Assembly (NCBI RefSeq): GCF_000024725.1 | Contig: NC_013960.1 | Location: forward strand, 3,768,001 to 3,832,000 | Direction: 5' to 3' | Source of the DNA: Nitrosococcus halophilus Nc 4 | GTDB taxonomy: Bacteria; Pseudomonadota; Gammaproteobacteria; Nitrosococcales; Nitrosococcaceae | Length of the DNA: 64,000 nt | Shown here: positions 24,349 to 34,899 of the stretch, piece after piece | Numbering within the stretch: position 1 is the first letter of the stretch | How the letters are laid out: every line of letters begins with the position of its first letter | The notes under the pieces: generated by a model | The model's input: the letters and a program-made list of their open reading frames with translations, nothing else | Database searches by the model: none | Told to the model about the DNA's origin: nothing | Translations under genes and position numbers: made by a program

Positions 24349-25803
24349 ATGCTGATTTTTGAATCCTCACGTCCCGGTCGTCATCCTCGCACCCAAGCCC
24401 CCAAGGCGGCTGTCCCCACCGATTTACCGGCGCAATTTCTGCGGCAGCAGCCCCCGGCATTGCCCGAGGTCTCCGAATTGGATGTGGTGCGCCACTACAC
24501 CCGCTTGTCCCAGAAAAACTTTTCCATCGACACCCATTTTTATCCCCTCGGCTCCTGCACCATGAAATATAACCCCCGGGCCTGCCACACCCTGGCCAGC
24601 CTACCGGGTTTCCTGGAGCGGCACCCGGCGACGCCGGAAGCCATGAGCCAAGGCTTTCTGGCCTGCCTCTATGAGCTGCAAACAATCCTCGCCAAGATGA
24701 CGGGGATGCAGACCATGAGCCTGGCGCCCATGGCGGGGGCCCAAGGGGAGTTTAGCGGGGTCGCCATGATCCGCGCCTACCACCAGGCCCGGGGCGACCA
24801 CGAACGGCGTGAGATGCTGGTCCCCGATGCCGCCCACGGGACCAACCCCGCCACCGCCACCATGTGCGGTTTCCGGGTGCGGGAAATCCCCACCAATCCG
24901 GAGGGAGACGTGGATCTGGAGGCCCTGCGCAGCGCCTTGGGCCCTCAAACGGCGGGCATCATGCTCACCAACCCCTCTACCCTGGGGATATTCGACCGCA
25001 ACATTGAAGCGGTTGCCGAGAGCGTCCATGAGGCGGGGGGGCTGCTTTACTATGATGGGGCCAATCTGAACGCCATCCTCGGCAAGGTCAAGCCGGGAGA
25101 TATGGGGTTCGATGTCATCCATCTTAATCTCCATAAAACCTTCGCCACCCCCCATGGCAGTGGCGGCCCGGGCGCCGGCCCCGTTGGGGTAGGCGATAAA
25201 CTGTTGCCTTTCCTCCCCGTTCCCCGGGTGGAGCGAGGCGAGGATGGCAGCTTCCATTGGCTGACCGAAGAAGACTGCCCCCAAACCATCGGTCCCCTCT
25301 CCGCTTGGATGGGTAACGCGGGCGTCCTGCTGCGGGCCTATATTTATGTGCGCTTGCTGGGCCTGGAAGGGATGAAGCGGGTCGCGGATTTCTCCGCCCT
25401 CAACGCCAATTACCTGGCCAAACGCATGGCCGAAGCCGGTTTCGATCTGGCTTACCCGGAGCGTCGCGCCGGCCATGAATTCGTGGTGACCCTCAAACGC
25501 CAAGCCAAGGAACAGGGAGTGACCGCCACGGATTTCGCCAAGCGCCTGCTGGATTTGGGGTTTCACGCCCCCACCATTTATTTCCCCCTCTTGGTCCCGG
25601 AATGCCTGCTCATCGAACCGGCGGAGACCGAAAGCAAGCAAACCCTCGATGCTTTCGTGGCGGCCATGGCGCAGATTGCCAAAGAGGCCCAAGAGGATCC
25701 GGAGCAGCTCAAGGAGGCCCCCCGCAAGTTGCCGGTACGCCGCCTGGATGAAGTCAGGGCCGCGCGGGAGCTGGATCTGGTCTGGAAACCGGCCCCCCCA
25801 TGA
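24349..25803 (+). CDS. gcvPB: Glycine dehydrogenase (decarboxylating) subunit 2
   Basis: 484 residues, the usual size of the P2 subunit of two-subunit glycine decarboxylase. It has [37 protein letters not shown]-like sequence and the PLP-binding Lys in [13 protein letters not shown] (K263). With GcvPA it decarboxylates glycine and passes the aminomethyl group to GcvH. ATG 24349 is the first sound start; the longer reading begins with poor codons. gcvT, gcvH and gcvPA, which normally come just before, are not here. The stop overlaps dgkA by ATGA. Confidence 0.95.
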   Translation: MLIFESSRPGRHPRTQAPKAAVPTDLPAQFLRQQPPALPEVSELDVVRHYTRLSQKNFSIDTHFYPLGSCTMKYNPRACHTLASLPGFLERHPATPEAMSQGFLACLYELQTILAKMTGMQTMSLAPMAGAQGEFSGVAMIRAYHQARGDHERREMLVPDAAHGTNPATATMCGFRVREIPTNPEGDVDLEALRSALGPQTAGIMLTNPSTLGIFDRNIEAVAESVHEAGGLLYYDGANLNAILGKVKPGDMGFDVIHLNLHKTFATPHGSGGPGAGPVGVGDKLLPFLPVPRVERGEDGSFHWLTEEDCPQTIGPLSAWMGNAGVLLRAYIYVRLLGLEGMKRVADFSALNANYLAKRMAEAGFDLAYPERRAGHEFVVTLKRQAKEQGVTATDFAKRLLDLGFHAPTIYFPLLVPECLLIEPAETESKQTLDAFVAAMAQIAKEAQEDPEQLKEAPRKLPVRRLDEVRAARELDLVWKPAPP

Positions 25804-26165
25804 CTAAGCAAATACATCCGAAAGATGAAGGCCTCCGCCATTTGTTTTTGGCGGCGGGCTACTCTTTCAAAGGCTTTCGGGCAGCCCTTAGCGAAACCGC
25901 CTTTCGCCAGGAATTGCTCCTATTGCTGGTGGGAGGACCCCTAGGCCTGTGGCTCGGTGAAACCGGAATAGAACGGGCCCTGCTGGTGGGCAGTTTATTA
26001 TTGGTGCTGATTGTCGAATTGCTCAACACCGCGGTGGAGGCAGCAGTGGACCGGGTCGGCTACGAGCACCATACCCTTTCGGGGCGGGCCAAGGATTTAG
26101 GTTCCGCCGCCGTCTTCACCAGCCTGGCTTTGGCGGCTTTCGTGTGGTTTTCCATTCTCCTATAG
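25800..26165 (+). CDS. dgkA: Diacylglycerol kinase
   Basis: 121 residues, matching the small trimeric bacterial enzyme. It has an amphipathic N-terminus, then three membrane helices. Conserved motifs are [28 protein letters not shown] and the catalytic [15 protein letters not shown], then [14 protein letters not shown]. It phosphorylates diacylglycerol at the inner membrane so that lipid by-products of envelope synthesis can be recycled. It starts inside the gcvPB stop (ATGA), so its translation is coupled to that gene. Confidence 0.95.
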   Translation: MTKQIHPKDEGLRHLFLAAGYSFKGFRAALSETAFRQELLLLLVGGPLGLWLGETGIERALLVGSLLLVLIVELLNTAVEAAVDRVGYEHHTLSGRAKDLGSAAVFTSLALAAFVWFSILL

Positions 26166-26179
26166 TTGAGTCGTCGCCT

Positions 26180-26221
26180 AACTAGCTCTTCGCGTCCATC
26201 CATGGACTTGTCGAGCTAGTT
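26180..26221 (+). terminator. Stem-loop after dgkA
   Basis: AACTAGCTC (26180-26188) pairs with GAGCTAGTT (26213-26221), and inside it GTCCAT pairs with ATGGAC. It starts 14 bp after the dgkA stop. There is no long T run, so it may serve as a processing or stability structure and not a strict intrinsic terminator. Confidence 0.5.
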
Positions 26222-26310
26222 GGTTGGCTCAACCAGCCTCAGCACGAGGAGACTGGACCCACAGAGACTCAACCAGGTCAATTCAACCCAAGCAAAACCA
26301 TCAAGTTGGA

Positions 26311-26504
26311 GTTTCGCCATGACTGATTTCAATTTTGCTCCTACAAAACTTCATCAATCTGGAGAATTCGCGGTTCCTCGCGGTCCTCGACGAAGGGGTG
26401 ACCTTGGTCTTGGGGTCTTTACCGCTCCTCGCGCTTTCACTTCGGGTGCTCCCCACCCTAGGCTCCGAGAGCAAGAAAATCATAGCGCCAATTCATGGCG
26501 AAAC
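26311..26504. repeat. MITE-like repeat, copy A
   Basis: 194 bp bounded by the inverted ends GTTTCGCCATGA (26311-26322) and TCATGGCGAAAC (26493-26504). Long blocks are shared with 50397-50581, for example around TCCTACAAAACTTCATCA and the block TTCACTTCGGGTGCTCCCCA. It contains no transposase. It lies between dgkA and the PfkB kinase gene and leaves about 95 bp before the latter's start. Confidence 0.85.
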
Positions 26505-26600
26505 GCAAGTCATGCTGACCCTCACGCTCGATGCTCCGCAAGCTGCGCACTCTCGCTGGGGGGTCATTAAACATCCATGTTTAATTCCGAAGGGAAAAAA

Positions 26601-27533
26601 ATGACAGCTTTAATTTGCGGTTCTTTTGCCTACGACACCATCATGGTGTTCCATGACCGATTTAAAAACCACATTCTCCCCGATAAGGTCCATATCCTCA
26701 ATGTCTCCTTTCTGGTGCCGGAGTTACGGCGGGAGTTTGGCGGTTGCGCCGGCAATATTGCCTATAATTTAAACTTACTCCAAGGCGACCCTTTGCCCAT
26801 GGGGACGGTAGGCGGCGACTTTGGCCCTTACCAAAAATGGCTGGACCAGGAGGGTATTTCCCGTCGGCATGTACGCCTGATTGAGGATACCTACACCGCC
26901 CAGGCTTTCATCACCACGGATATGGACGATAACCAGATCACCGCTTTTCACCCAGGGGCGATGAACTTCGCCCATGAGAATCGAGTTCAGGACGCGGAAG
27001 GGGTCAAGATGGGAATCGTCGCTCCCGATGGCCGGGAGGGGATGATTGAGCATGGGCGACAATTCCAGGAGGCCGGAATCCCCTTTATCTTCGATCCGGG
27101 ACAAGGGCTGCCCATGTTCACCGGGGAGGAGTTGCTCACATTCACTGAGCAGGCCACCTGGATTACCCTCAATGATTACGAAGCCCAGTTGTTTCAGGAG
27201 CGGACCGGGCTTTCCACCGAGCAACTGGCCGAGCGGGTCGAGGCCTTGATCATTACCCGGGGGGCGGAAGGCTCCGCCATCCATACCCAGGGGCAATGCC
27301 TCCACATTCCCGCCGCCAAAGCCAAGACCCTGGCCGATCCCACCGGTTGCGGGGATGCCTACCGGGCCGGCTTGCTCTACGGCCTTTCCCAGCAAATGGA
27401 CTGGGAGATGACGGGCCGCATTGCCTCCCTCATGGGCGCCATTAAAATCGAGCATCATGGCACCCAGAACCATCGCTTCGAACTCACGGAATTTTGGGAT
27501 CGTTTCGAGGAAAACTTCGGCTATCGGCCTTGA
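26601..27533 (+). CDS. PfkB-family carbohydrate (adenosine-type) kinase
   Basis: 310 residues from ATG 26601, which has GAAGGG upstream. Ribokinase-fold motifs: GSFAYDTIM at the N-terminus, [11 protein letters not shown] (sugar site), [16 protein letters not shown], and the anion-hole/catalytic [14 protein letters not shown] with Asp as base. A Cys replaces the usual Ala in GAGD. The overall pattern matches bacterial adenosine kinase-like PfkB proteins, which phosphorylate a nucleoside or sugar with ATP. The substrate is not certain. Its 3' end overlaps the convergent DUF255 gene by 13 bp. Confidence 0.88.
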   Translation: MTALICGSFAYDTIMVFHDRFKNHILPDKVHILNVSFLVPELRREFGGCAGNIAYNLNLLQGDPLPMGTVGGDFGPYQKWLDQEGISRRHVRLIEDTYTAQAFITTDMDDNQITAFHPGAMNFAHENRVQDAEGVKMGIVAPDGREGMIEHGRQFQEAGIPFIFDPGQGLPMFTGEELLTFTEQATWITLNDYEAQLFQERTGLSTEQLAERVEALIITRGAEGSAIHTQGQCLHIPAAKAKTLADPTGCGDAYRAGLLYGLSQQMDWEMTGRIASLMGAIKIEHHGTQNHRFELTEFWDRFEENFGYRP

Positions 27534-29605
27534 TCCGCCAAATGAGCCTTAAAAGCCTCCTGCTGGGTCAGGGGTGGCGAGCAAGTGTGGCCGCTACACA
27601 CATAAGCGGTCACCCTGTCCCCCTCGGGGCGATATTCCTCCAATTGTCCCCATAAATCCCGGGCTCCCTTGGGAATCGCCAGGCTCACCCGCCGGGGCGC
27701 ATACTCCCCGGTGGCGATGGCCCGCCAGGATCCCAAATTTTCCTCAGGGCCCCGCAAAATGACCATTTGGGGGGGATAGAGCCATTCCTCCAGGGTCTTG
27801 AGCAAGCTGCAATGGGCATGGGGGGTATGCTGAATGCTGGCCCAGCTGGCCTTTAGGGTGCGCTCTGCCGCCTTCAAATAGCGCATTTCCCCCAGCAAAT
27901 GCCCCAACCTTTGTAAACTCCAGGCCAGCACCCCATTTCCCGCCGGGGTGGCGTTATCCATCAAGGGCACGGGACGGTGGATGAGGGTTTCGTGATCATC
28001 GGCGGTGAAATAAAATCCCCCTTGGGCCGGATCCTCAAAATGTGCCAATGCCGCCTCGGCAAGTTCAACCGCAAAGGCCAAATCCCCCTCGCGCCAGCGG
28101 GCTTGGAGCAATGCCAACAGGGCATCCAGGAGAAAGGCATAATCGTCTAGGTAGCCTGGGTGCTGGACCCGCCCATCCTTGTAACTCACCAGCAGGCGAC
28201 CCTCCCGCCATAGATGCCCACGCACGAAATCCAAGGCCCGCTCGGCGGAGGCGATGAACGCGGGCTCCGCCAGTGCCTGCCCGGCGGCGGCCATTCCCTT
28301 GATCATCAGGCCATTCCAAGAAGTCAGGATTTTATCGTCCCGCCCTGGGCGGATGCGCTCTTCCCGGGCGGCAAACAACTTTTGCTTGGCGGTGGCCAGC
28401 GTCTCTTCCAGAATCCGGGGCGATAAATTCAGCTCCTGGGCTAGCGCCTCGGGGGTTATCGCCCCATATAAATGCCAATGGCCTTCAAAATTCGCCGGTT
28501 GATCAAGGCCAAAATAACGGGCCACTAGCGGGTACTCATCCTCCTCCAAGAGGGCTTGCACCTGCTCCCGGGTCCAGACATAGAACTTTCCCTCCCGGCC
28601 CTCGGAATCCGCATCCAGGGAGGAATAATACCCCCCCTCAGGGGACTGCATTTCCCGGATGGCCCAGTGGCCCGTCTCCTCCAAGACCCGCCGGCAGCGT
28701 TCACTACCCCAGAGCTCATAGGCGTCGGCATAGAGGGCCAGCAATTGGCCATTGTCGTACAACATTTTCTCAAAATGAGGGATTCGCCACTGGCTATCCA
28801 CGGCATAGCGGCAGAATCCGCCTCCCAATTGATCGTAGATTCCCCCCTGGGCCATTTGCTCAAGGGTGAGTCGAGCCAAGTCGAGGGCCTTTTGCCGCGC
28901 CTCCGCCGACAAGTGTTCCCCCCGGACATCGCGCAGACAGCGCTCGATGCTGCTTGGATTGGGAAATTTGGGGGCCCCCTTAAAACCGCCATAACGGGGA
29001 TCGAAGGACTGGGCCAATTGCTGCTGGGCGGCCTTCAGGGGCGCCGGTCCCAGCATTTCAGGCTCTACCGCTGAAGTGCGCGTATCCAGCTCCTCAAAGG
29101 CGGCCAGCAAGCGGCTATTCTGGGATTGGATTTCCTCCCGGTGGGCATGAAAAAACTCGGCTATCCGCTCCAGCAAGTCCTTAAAGCCGGGCAAACCATG
29201 TCGTCCTTCAGGGGGAAAATAGGTGCCGCCGAAAAAGGGAACTTGATTCTCCGGTTCCAGGAACATGGTCAGGGGCCAACCACCGGGGCGGCCGGTCAGC
29301 ATTTGCTGGGCCAGTTGATAAATCTGATCCAGATCCGGCCGTTCCTCCCGGTCAACCTTGATATTGATAAAATGCTCATTCATCGCTGCGGCGATTTCAG
29401 GGCTTTCAAAAGACTCATGAGCCATGACGTGGCACCAATGGCAAGCAGAATAGCCAATGGAAAGCACAATGGGTTTATTCTCACGGTGAGCCCGTGCCAG
29501 CGCCTCTTCGCTCCAGGGATACCAGTCCACGGGGTTGTCCGCATGTTGCAACAAATAGGGGCTGGTCTCCCCCTGTAAGTGGTTTTTTACTGATGGATTT
29601 GGCAT
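27521..29605 (-). CDS. DUF255 thioredoxin-domain protein (YyaL/SSP411-like)
   Basis: 694 residues from ATG 29605 (GGGGA upstream; an ATG at 29620 is possible). The N-terminal thioredoxin-like domain has [33 protein letters not shown] with a C-x-x-C pair, and [10 protein letters not shown]. The remaining 450 residues form an alpha/alpha-barrel typical of the family ([49 protein letters not shown]). The family is widely conserved, and its biochemical role is not settled. It is convergent with the PfkB kinase, with overlapping 3' ends, and divergent from rluD. Confidence 0.92.
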   Translation of the reverse strand: MPNPSVKNHLQGETSPYLLQHADNPVDWYPWSEEALARAHRENKPIVLSIGYSACHWCHVMAHESFESPEIAAAMNEHFINIKVDREERPDLDQIYQLAQQMLTGRPGGWPLTMFLEPENQVPFFGGTYFPPEGRHGLPGFKDLLERIAEFFHAHREEIQSQNSRLLAAFEELDTRTSAVEPEMLGPAPLKAAQQQLAQSFDPRYGGFKGAPKFPNPSSIERCLRDVRGEHLSAEARQKALDLARLTLEQMAQGGIYDQLGGGFCRYAVDSQWRIPHFEKMLYDNGQLLALYADAYELWGSERCRRVLEETGHWAIREMQSPEGGYYSSLDADSEGREGKFYVWTREQVQALLEEDEYPLVARYFGLDQPANFEGHWHLYGAITPEALAQELNLSPRILEETLATAKQKLFAAREERIRPGRDDKILTSWNGLMIKGMAAAGQALAEPAFIASAERALDFVRGHLWREGRLLVSYKDGRVQHPGYLDDYAFLLDALLALLQARWREGDLAFAVELAEAALAHFEDPAQGGFYFTADDHETLIHRPVPLMDNATPAGNGVLAWSLQRLGHLLGEMRYLKAAERTLKASWASIQHTPHAHCSLLKTLEEWLYPPQMVILRGPEENLGSWRAIATGEYAPRRVSLAIPKGARDLWGQLEEYRPEGDRVTAYVCSGHTCSPPLTQQEAFKAHLADQGR

Positions 29606-29762
29606 AGGAAAATTCCCCATAAATTCCGAGTCATTTTCTCAACTATAGGCTACTCAGAAGGCTTCGTGAACTGCCACCCGTCCTCTTTCATCACCCCTAT
29701 ATCTCCTAAATGGTAAAATCCGCCTAAAACCCCGTAAGTCCAAATAGAGCCCCTAAAATCCC

Positions 29763-30728
29763 GTGCAGGAAACCATAGAACTGAACACGACGCTTCCCCC
29801 CGAATTGGCGGGGAAACGCTTAGACCAGGCCCTGGCCTGCGTTTTCCCCGCCTATTCCCGTAGCCGTCTCCAACAATGGATCAAACAGGGGCAGGTCAAG
29901 GTGAATGATGCCCCGGCGCGTCCCCGAGATACGGTTCGCGGGGGGGAATGGGTGGTACTCATGGCTGAAATGGAGACGGCGGTGGTTTGGCAGGCCCAGC
30001 CCCTGCCCCTGGAGATTGTTTATGAGGATGAAGCGATCATCGTGGTCAACAAGCCTGCCGGCCTGGTGGTGCATCCGGCCGCGGGTAATCGCGACGGCAC
30101 CCTCGTCAATGCCCTATTAAATCATGCCCCGGAGCTTGCAGAAATCCCGCGGGCGGGGATTGTCCATCGCCTGGATAAAGATACCAGCGGCCTGCTGGTG
30201 GTCGCCCGGACCCTAACCGCCCATCATGGGCTGGTCCAGCAATTACATGCACGCCGGGTCACTCGTCAATACCGCGCTATTGCCGTCGGGGTCATGACCG
30301 GAGGAGGGATCATCGAAGCGCCTATCCATCGCCACCCGGTGGACCGCAAACGAATGGCGGTAGTCTCCACGGGGAAACCCGCCATCACTCACTATCGGGT
30401 ACGGGCTCGCTTCCGGGCCCATACGGATGTTTCATGCCGCCTGGAAACGGGCCGGACCCATCAAATCCGAGTCCATTTGGCCCATATTGGCTATCCCCTA
30501 CTGGGGGACCCCACCTATGGGAAGCGTCTGCATATTCCTAGGGAGAGCGGAGAAGAACTGAGCACTGCCTTGCGTCATTTCAAGCGTCAAGCCCTGCATG
30601 CCGCCCGCTTGGGTTTGCTTCATCCGGAAAGGAAGCAGGCAATGAGCTGGGAAGCCCCCCTGCCCGAGGATATGAGCACACTTCTGGCCTTGCTTGAACA
30701 GGATCGGCAGCGCCATGCCCATCCCTAA
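29763..30728 (+). CDS. rluD: 23S rRNA pseudouridine synthase D
   Basis: 321 residues: an N-terminal S4 RNA-binding domain (GKRLDQALACVFPAYSRSRLQQWIKQGQVKVN) followed by the RluA-type catalytic domain with GIVHRLDKDTSGLLVVA, where Asp in HRLDKDTSG is the catalytic residue, and LETGRTHQIRVHLAHIGYPLLGDPTYG. It makes the pseudouridines of helix 69 (1911/1915/1917 in E. coli). It begins with GTG at 29763. The usual downstream neighbour yfiH is absent; instead a hairpin element and a convergent oxidoreductase gene follow. Confidence 0.92.
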   Translation: MQETIELNTTLPPELAGKRLDQALACVFPAYSRSRLQQWIKQGQVKVNDAPARPRDTVRGGEWVVLMAEMETAVVWQAQPLPLEIVYEDEAIIVVNKPAGLVVHPAAGNRDGTLVNALLNHAPELAEIPRAGIVHRLDKDTSGLLVVARTLTAHHGLVQQLHARRVTRQYRAIAVGVMTGGGIIEAPIHRHPVDRKRMAVVSTGKPAITHYRVRARFRAHTDVSCRLETGRTHQIRVHLAHIGYPLLGDPTYGKRLHIPRESGEELSTALRHFKRQALHAARLGLLHPERKQAMSWEAPLPEDMSTLLALLEQDRQRHAHP

Positions 30729-30762
30729 ACTATACATTTCCCGTTTAAATGAGACTAAGGCG

Positions 30763-30859
30763 CTTGGGGCAGGCGTGACCAGACACGCTGTCAATCCGTC
30801 CCTGGAAGCTCGACGTCGGCATCCCTGCCGCCGACGGTCTGGTCAACACTGACCCCAAG
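30763..30859. repeat. Three-tier nested hairpin element
   Basis: Three nested perfect stems: CTTGGGG/CCCCAAG (30763-30769 with 30853-30859), TGACCAGAC/GTCTGGTCA (30776-30784 with 30837-30845) and CGTCGGC/GCCGACG (30814-30820 with 30830-30836). It lies between the convergent ends of rluD and the oxidoreductase gene and could stop transcription from both sides. Confidence 0.75.
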
Positions 30860-30888
30860 CCCAACGGGGATCCACCTAAAGGGGCAAG

Positions 30889-31887
30889 TTAACCCACCTC
30901 AAGGGCTAATTTGCCCATCATCCCTCCTTGCTCCAGCAAACGGTGGGCAGCCGCTGCCTCCCCTAAGGGAAAGGTCTGCCGAAGGTGGATGCTTAGGCGC
31001 TCGGAATCAAACAATTCGGCACAACAGCGCAAGATATCCGCTTGATGTTCCAAGGCAGAGGTGAGACCGAGATGCATGGGAGTCAGCATCAATTCCAAGC
31101 TAAAACGAAGATTGCGGGTTCGCGCCGTACCCCAATTCATATCGGCGCTCGGCTGTAAAATGGTGACCAAATCCCCGTAGATGGCCACCGCCTCGCAGCT
31201 CTTTTCAAAGGTTCCTGCGCCCACTGTATCAAATGCCACCTCGACCCCTTTGCCCTCGGTCCATTCCATGACGGCCTCAACAAAATCCGTTTCGCGATAG
31301 TTGATGACATGGTCTGCTCCCAGAGCGCGGACAAATTCCCCTTTCTCTTCGGAACTCACAGTGGTGCAAACCCGAGCACCGGCACGTTTGGCCAACTGAA
31401 TAGCCACATGGCCTACGCCTCCCGCGCCACCATGAACCAGCACCCTATGCTCCGGCTGGATGCGGGCGCGATCGTGGAGGGCCTCCCAGGCGGTAATTAA
31501 TACCAATGGGGCAGCCGCCGCTTCGGGGAAGGACAGGGATTTTGGTTTTTTGGCGATGGAACGGTAGCTTACCGTCACATATTCCGCATAATTTCCCTCA
31601 GGACCGCCAATGCCCCCAAAGCAGAAAAAAACCTCATCGCCTTCTTTGAAATTTTTCACTTCCGCCCCCACAGCTTCCACAATTCCCGCCCCATCACAGC
31701 CGAGGATGGTGGGAGAGCGGTCTGGGTAGAAAGTGCCGCGGGTACGCAGCTTGGTATCCACGGGATTAATTCCTGCCCCTTTGAGGCGAACCAGAACCTC
31801 ATCGGGCCGCTGGATGGCGGGCTTCGGCAATTCTTGCCATTGCAAGACCTCCGGTCCGCCCGCTGCCGTCATCACTATCCCTTTCAT
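30889..31887 (-). CDS. Zinc-free MDR-type quinone oxidoreductase/alcohol dehydrogenase
   Basis: 332 residues of the medium-chain reductase family: GroES-like N-domain (GAGINPVDTKLRTRGTFYP; ILGCDGAGIVEAVG; GDEVFFCFGG) and Rossmann domain with VLVHGGAGGVGHVAIQLAK for NADPH. The structural and catalytic Cys/His zinc ligands of alcohol dehydrogenases are not seen, which points to the quinone-oxidoreductase/zeta-crystallin branch. It lies 4 bp after nuoN in the same direction, so it should be made with complex I. The substrate is unknown. Confidence 0.88.
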   Translation of the reverse strand: MKGIVMTAAGGPEVLQWQELPKPAIQRPDEVLVRLKGAGINPVDTKLRTRGTFYPDRSPTILGCDGAGIVEAVGAEVKNFKEGDEVFFCFGGIGGPEGNYAEYVTVSYRSIAKKPKSLSFPEAAAAPLVLITAWEALHDRARIQPEHRVLVHGGAGGVGHVAIQLAKRAGARVCTTVSSEEKGEFVRALGADHVINYRETDFVEAVMEWTEGKGVEVAFDTVGAGTFEKSCEAVAIYGDLVTILQPSADMNWGTARTRNLRFSLELMLTPMHLGLTSALEHQADILRCCAELFDSERLSIHLRQTFPLGEAAAAHRLLEQGGMMGKLALEVG

Positions 31888-31891
31888 TTTT

Positions 31892-33331
31892 TCAGCCTAG
31901 CACCGCCATGCATAGCCCCATTAAAGCGCCGGGGAAAACACCCAACCCCAATATGGCCAGGCCATTGGCGCTCATGCCCCAACGCAGGCCGGCCCCGCCA
32001 TCCAGGGAAGCGGTTTCCGTAGGACTATCGAAGTACATGAACTTGATGACCCGAAGATAGTAGAAAGCCCCAATCACGGAAAATAGCACCGCCGCCACCG
32101 CCAGCCAAATCAAGCCCTCATTGACAATGGCCATGATCACCGCCCATTTAGCATAAAATCCAACGGTAGGCGGAACACCCGCCATGGAAAACATCAAAAT
32201 AAGCATCATGAAGGCAAACCAGGGGCTTCGCTCGTTCAACCCTTTGAAATCCTCTAGCTGATCCGCTTCAAAACCCGCCCGGGAGAGTAGAATAATCATG
32301 CCAAATCCTCCCAGACTCATTAAAGCATAGACGAGGACATAGAACATGGCTGAAGCATAGCCCTCACCCGTCCCCGCCAAAATACCTAGGAGGAGAAAAC
32401 CCACATGGGAGATGGTGGAATAAGCCAGCATGCGTTTGAGGTTGGTTTGGGCAATGGCGACAATGTTACCCAGGGCCATGGAAAGCACGGCAAGAATGAT
32501 CAGCATATCCTGCCAGTGGGCTTGCACCCCGCCCAGGGCTTCCACCAATAGGCGCATGAACATGGCAAAGGCCGCAATTTTGGGGGCCGTGCCAATGTAC
32601 AGGGTCACCGCCGTAGGGGCTCCATGATAAACATCCGGCAACCACATGTGGAAAGGTACGGCGCCAAATTTAAACGCTAGACCGACCACGATGAAAACAA
32701 CCCCAAACACCAACACTTGGCTGCTGCCGCCACCTTCCCGGATGGCCTCTGCCACGGCGGCAACATGGAGATCGCCGGTGGCGCCGTAGATCATGGACAT
32801 GCCGTAGAGCAACATACCCGATGCCAAAGCACCCAACACAAAATATTTCATGGCCGCTTCGGTGGCCCAACTATTATCCCGGCGCAAAGCCACCATGGCG
32901 TACTGACTGAGGGACAGCAGCTCCAACCCTAAATAAAGGACCAAAAAGTGGTGGGCCGAGGCAAGCACCATCATTCCCAGCATCCCAAAAAGGCCCAACA
33001 CATAGTATTCGCCCTTATCCAGGTCTCTCGCCCGTAGGTAGCTGCGGGAATAGAGAAATACCGCGAAAACAATTAAATAAATAAATAGCTTTAAGGTATC
33101 GCTCAGGGGATCCTTGATGTAGCTACCACTGAAGGTGATGCTTTTGGAGGAAAAATCCGCGTAATAAAAGGTCAGTAACGCAACGATGATGAGCGTTAAT
33201 TGAGTCAGTCCATAGGAGACTCTGCCGCTTTGCTGGCCGCTATAAGCAACGGCCAACAAAAGTAGGCAGCCCATGATAAGGACAAATATCTCTGGTAACG
33301 CAGGCAGAAAACCCGGTATATCGAAATTCAT
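31892..33331 (-). CDS. nuoN: NADH-quinone oxidoreductase subunit N
   Basis: 479 residues, about 14 membrane helices. It is one of the three antiporter-like proton-pumping subunits of the complex I membrane arm. Family motifs: [50 protein letters not shown], and the broken-helix region around [18 protein letters not shown]. The Lys in FKFGAVPFH is the expected channel residue. It is the last nuo gene; an oxidoreductase gene follows after 4 bp. Confidence 0.97.
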   Translation of the reverse strand: MNFDIPGFLPALPEIFVLIMGCLLLLAVAYSGQQSGRVSYGLTQLTLIIVALLTFYYADFSSKSITFSGSYIKDPLSDTLKLFIYLIVFAVFLYSRSYLRARDLDKGEYYVLGLFGMLGMMVLASAHHFLVLYLGLELLSLSQYAMVALRRDNSWATEAAMKYFVLGALASGMLLYGMSMIYGATGDLHVAAVAEAIREGGGSSQVLVFGVVFIVVGLAFKFGAVPFHMWLPDVYHGAPTAVTLYIGTAPKIAAFAMFMRLLVEALGGVQAHWQDMLIILAVLSMALGNIVAIAQTNLKRMLAYSTISHVGFLLLGILAGTGEGYASAMFYVLVYALMSLGGFGMIILLSRAGFEADQLEDFKGLNERSPWFAFMMLILMFSMAGVPPTVGFYAKWAVIMAIVNEGLIWLAVAAVLFSVIGAFYYLRVIKFMYFDSPTETASLDGGAGLRWGMSANGLAILGLGVFPGALMGLCMAVLG

Positions 33332-33381
33332 CGTGTCAATTCTTTCAAATACAAGGGGAAGCGAAAATCACAGCCCACTAT

Positions 33382-34896
33382 TTAGACCAATTTTGATGCC
33401 GCCATCTGGGACAGCAGATGTTCTATGGAAGCATGCATCACTTCCAGCAGGGGCTGGGGCCACACGCCAAGCAACAACACCGCTGCGGCCAAAGATCCCA
33501 ACACCAGAAATTCCCGTGAGTTAAGGTCCTTCAAAGCCGCCACATTATCGTTGGCGACCTCGCCGAAGACCACCCGCTTCACCATCCACAGGCTATAGGC
33601 GGCGCCCAGAATCAGTGTCATCGACGCCAAAAAGGCGTACCAAAAATCTGCCTGAAAAGCACCCAAGATAACCAAAAACTCACCGACAAAACCGGAAGTC
33701 CCCGGCAACCCGGCATTGGCCATGGAAAATAACACCATAAAGGAGGCAAAGACCGGCATGGTATTCACCACACCGCCATAATCCTTAATCATTCGGGTAT
33801 GCATCCGGTCATATAAAACCCCAACACACAAAAACATCGCCGCAGAAACAAGGCCATGGGAGATCATCTGCACCAACGCCCCCTCTAGACCCATGACGGC
33901 TCCCTCGCCTTCGACGCCCCGGGCAAAAATGACAAAGGCAATGAAAAGTCCCAAAGTCACAAACCCCATATGGGCGATACTGGAGTAGGCGATGAGTTTC
34001 TTGAGGTCTTCCTGCACCATCGCCACTAAACCGATATACACCACCGCAATGAGGGATAGGGTAATAATGAGCCAATTCAACGCCAGGCTGGCATCCGGGG
34101 CAATCGGCAAGCTAAACCGCATAAAGCCGTAGGCGCCTATTTTCAAAGTAATCGCGGCCAAGATCACCGATCCTCCCGTGGGTGCTTCCACGTGGGCATC
34201 GGGTAACCAAGTATGGACCGGCCACATGGGCACCTTCACCGCGAAGGCGAGCAAAAAAGCCAAGAATAGCGCGACTTGGGCCTGCATCCCCAGGGGTGCC
34301 TGATGGAATTCCAATATGGAAAACCCATCGGTAATGCTGCGCAAATAGAGCAGCGCCAGCAGGAGAAAAACAGAGCCTAAAAAAGTATACAGAAAGAACT
34401 TAAGGGTCGCATAGATCCGATTTGGCCCCCCCCAAATTCCGATAATCAAAAACAGGGGAATCAACATCCCCTCAAAAAAGACATAAAACAACACCGCATC
34501 CAGGGCCGCAAAAACGCCGTTCATCAACCCTTCCATAATCAGGAAGGCGGCCATATATTGCCCCAGCTTGTGCTGGATAACCTGCCAACCGGCTATCACT
34601 ACCAACACCGTGGAAAAAGTGGTGAGAATGATGAGCGGCATGGAGATACCATCCACCCCTAGATGGTAATACACCTTGAAGATTTCAATCCAAGCAGCCT
34701 TCTCTTGAAACTGCATGGCGGCCGTGGTGGTGTCAAAGCCGGTGTATAACGACCAGCTCACCACAAAGCTCAATCCCGAAACCAACAGTGCCAGCCAACG
34801 AACACGGTCTACTCGGTTACCCATGGCCAATACTAGGAGGCCTCCTAGAATGGGCATCCAGATAACCAGGGAGAGAAGTGGCAATCCAGAAAACAT
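33382..34896 (-). CDS. nuoM: NADH-quinone oxidoreductase subunit M
   Basis: 504 residues with about 14 helices, antiporter-like, in the distal membrane arm. Seen: VFFEGMLIPLFLIIGIWGG with the conserved Glu in the fifth helix, KVPMWPVHTWLPDAHVEAPTGGSVILAAITLKIGAYG, KKLIAYSSIAHMGFV, and NAGLPGTSGFVGEF. It starts 3 bp after the nuoL stop and lies 50 bp before nuoN. Confidence 0.97.
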   Translation of the reverse strand: MFSGLPLLSLVIWMPILGGLLVLAMGNRVDRVRWLALLVSGLSFVVSWSLYTGFDTTTAAMQFQEKAAWIEIFKVYYHLGVDGISMPLIILTTFSTVLVVIAGWQVIQHKLGQYMAAFLIMEGLMNGVFAALDAVLFYVFFEGMLIPLFLIIGIWGGPNRIYATLKFFLYTFLGSVFLLLALLYLRSITDGFSILEFHQAPLGMQAQVALFLAFLLAFAVKVPMWPVHTWLPDAHVEAPTGGSVILAAITLKIGAYGFMRFSLPIAPDASLALNWLIITLSLIAVVYIGLVAMVQEDLKKLIAYSSIAHMGFVTLGLFIAFVIFARGVEGEGAVMGLEGALVQMISHGLVSAAMFLCVGVLYDRMHTRMIKDYGGVVNTMPVFASFMVLFSMANAGLPGTSGFVGEFLVILGAFQADFWYAFLASMTLILGAAYSLWMVKRVVFGEVANDNVAALKDLNSREFLVLGSLAAAVLLLGVWPQPLLEVMHASIEHLLSQMAASKLV

Positions 34897-34899
34897 TCC

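Noticed and set aside
24601-25692. 363-codon minus-strand frame
   Set aside because: It is fully antisense to gcvPB, whose active-site motifs are intact.
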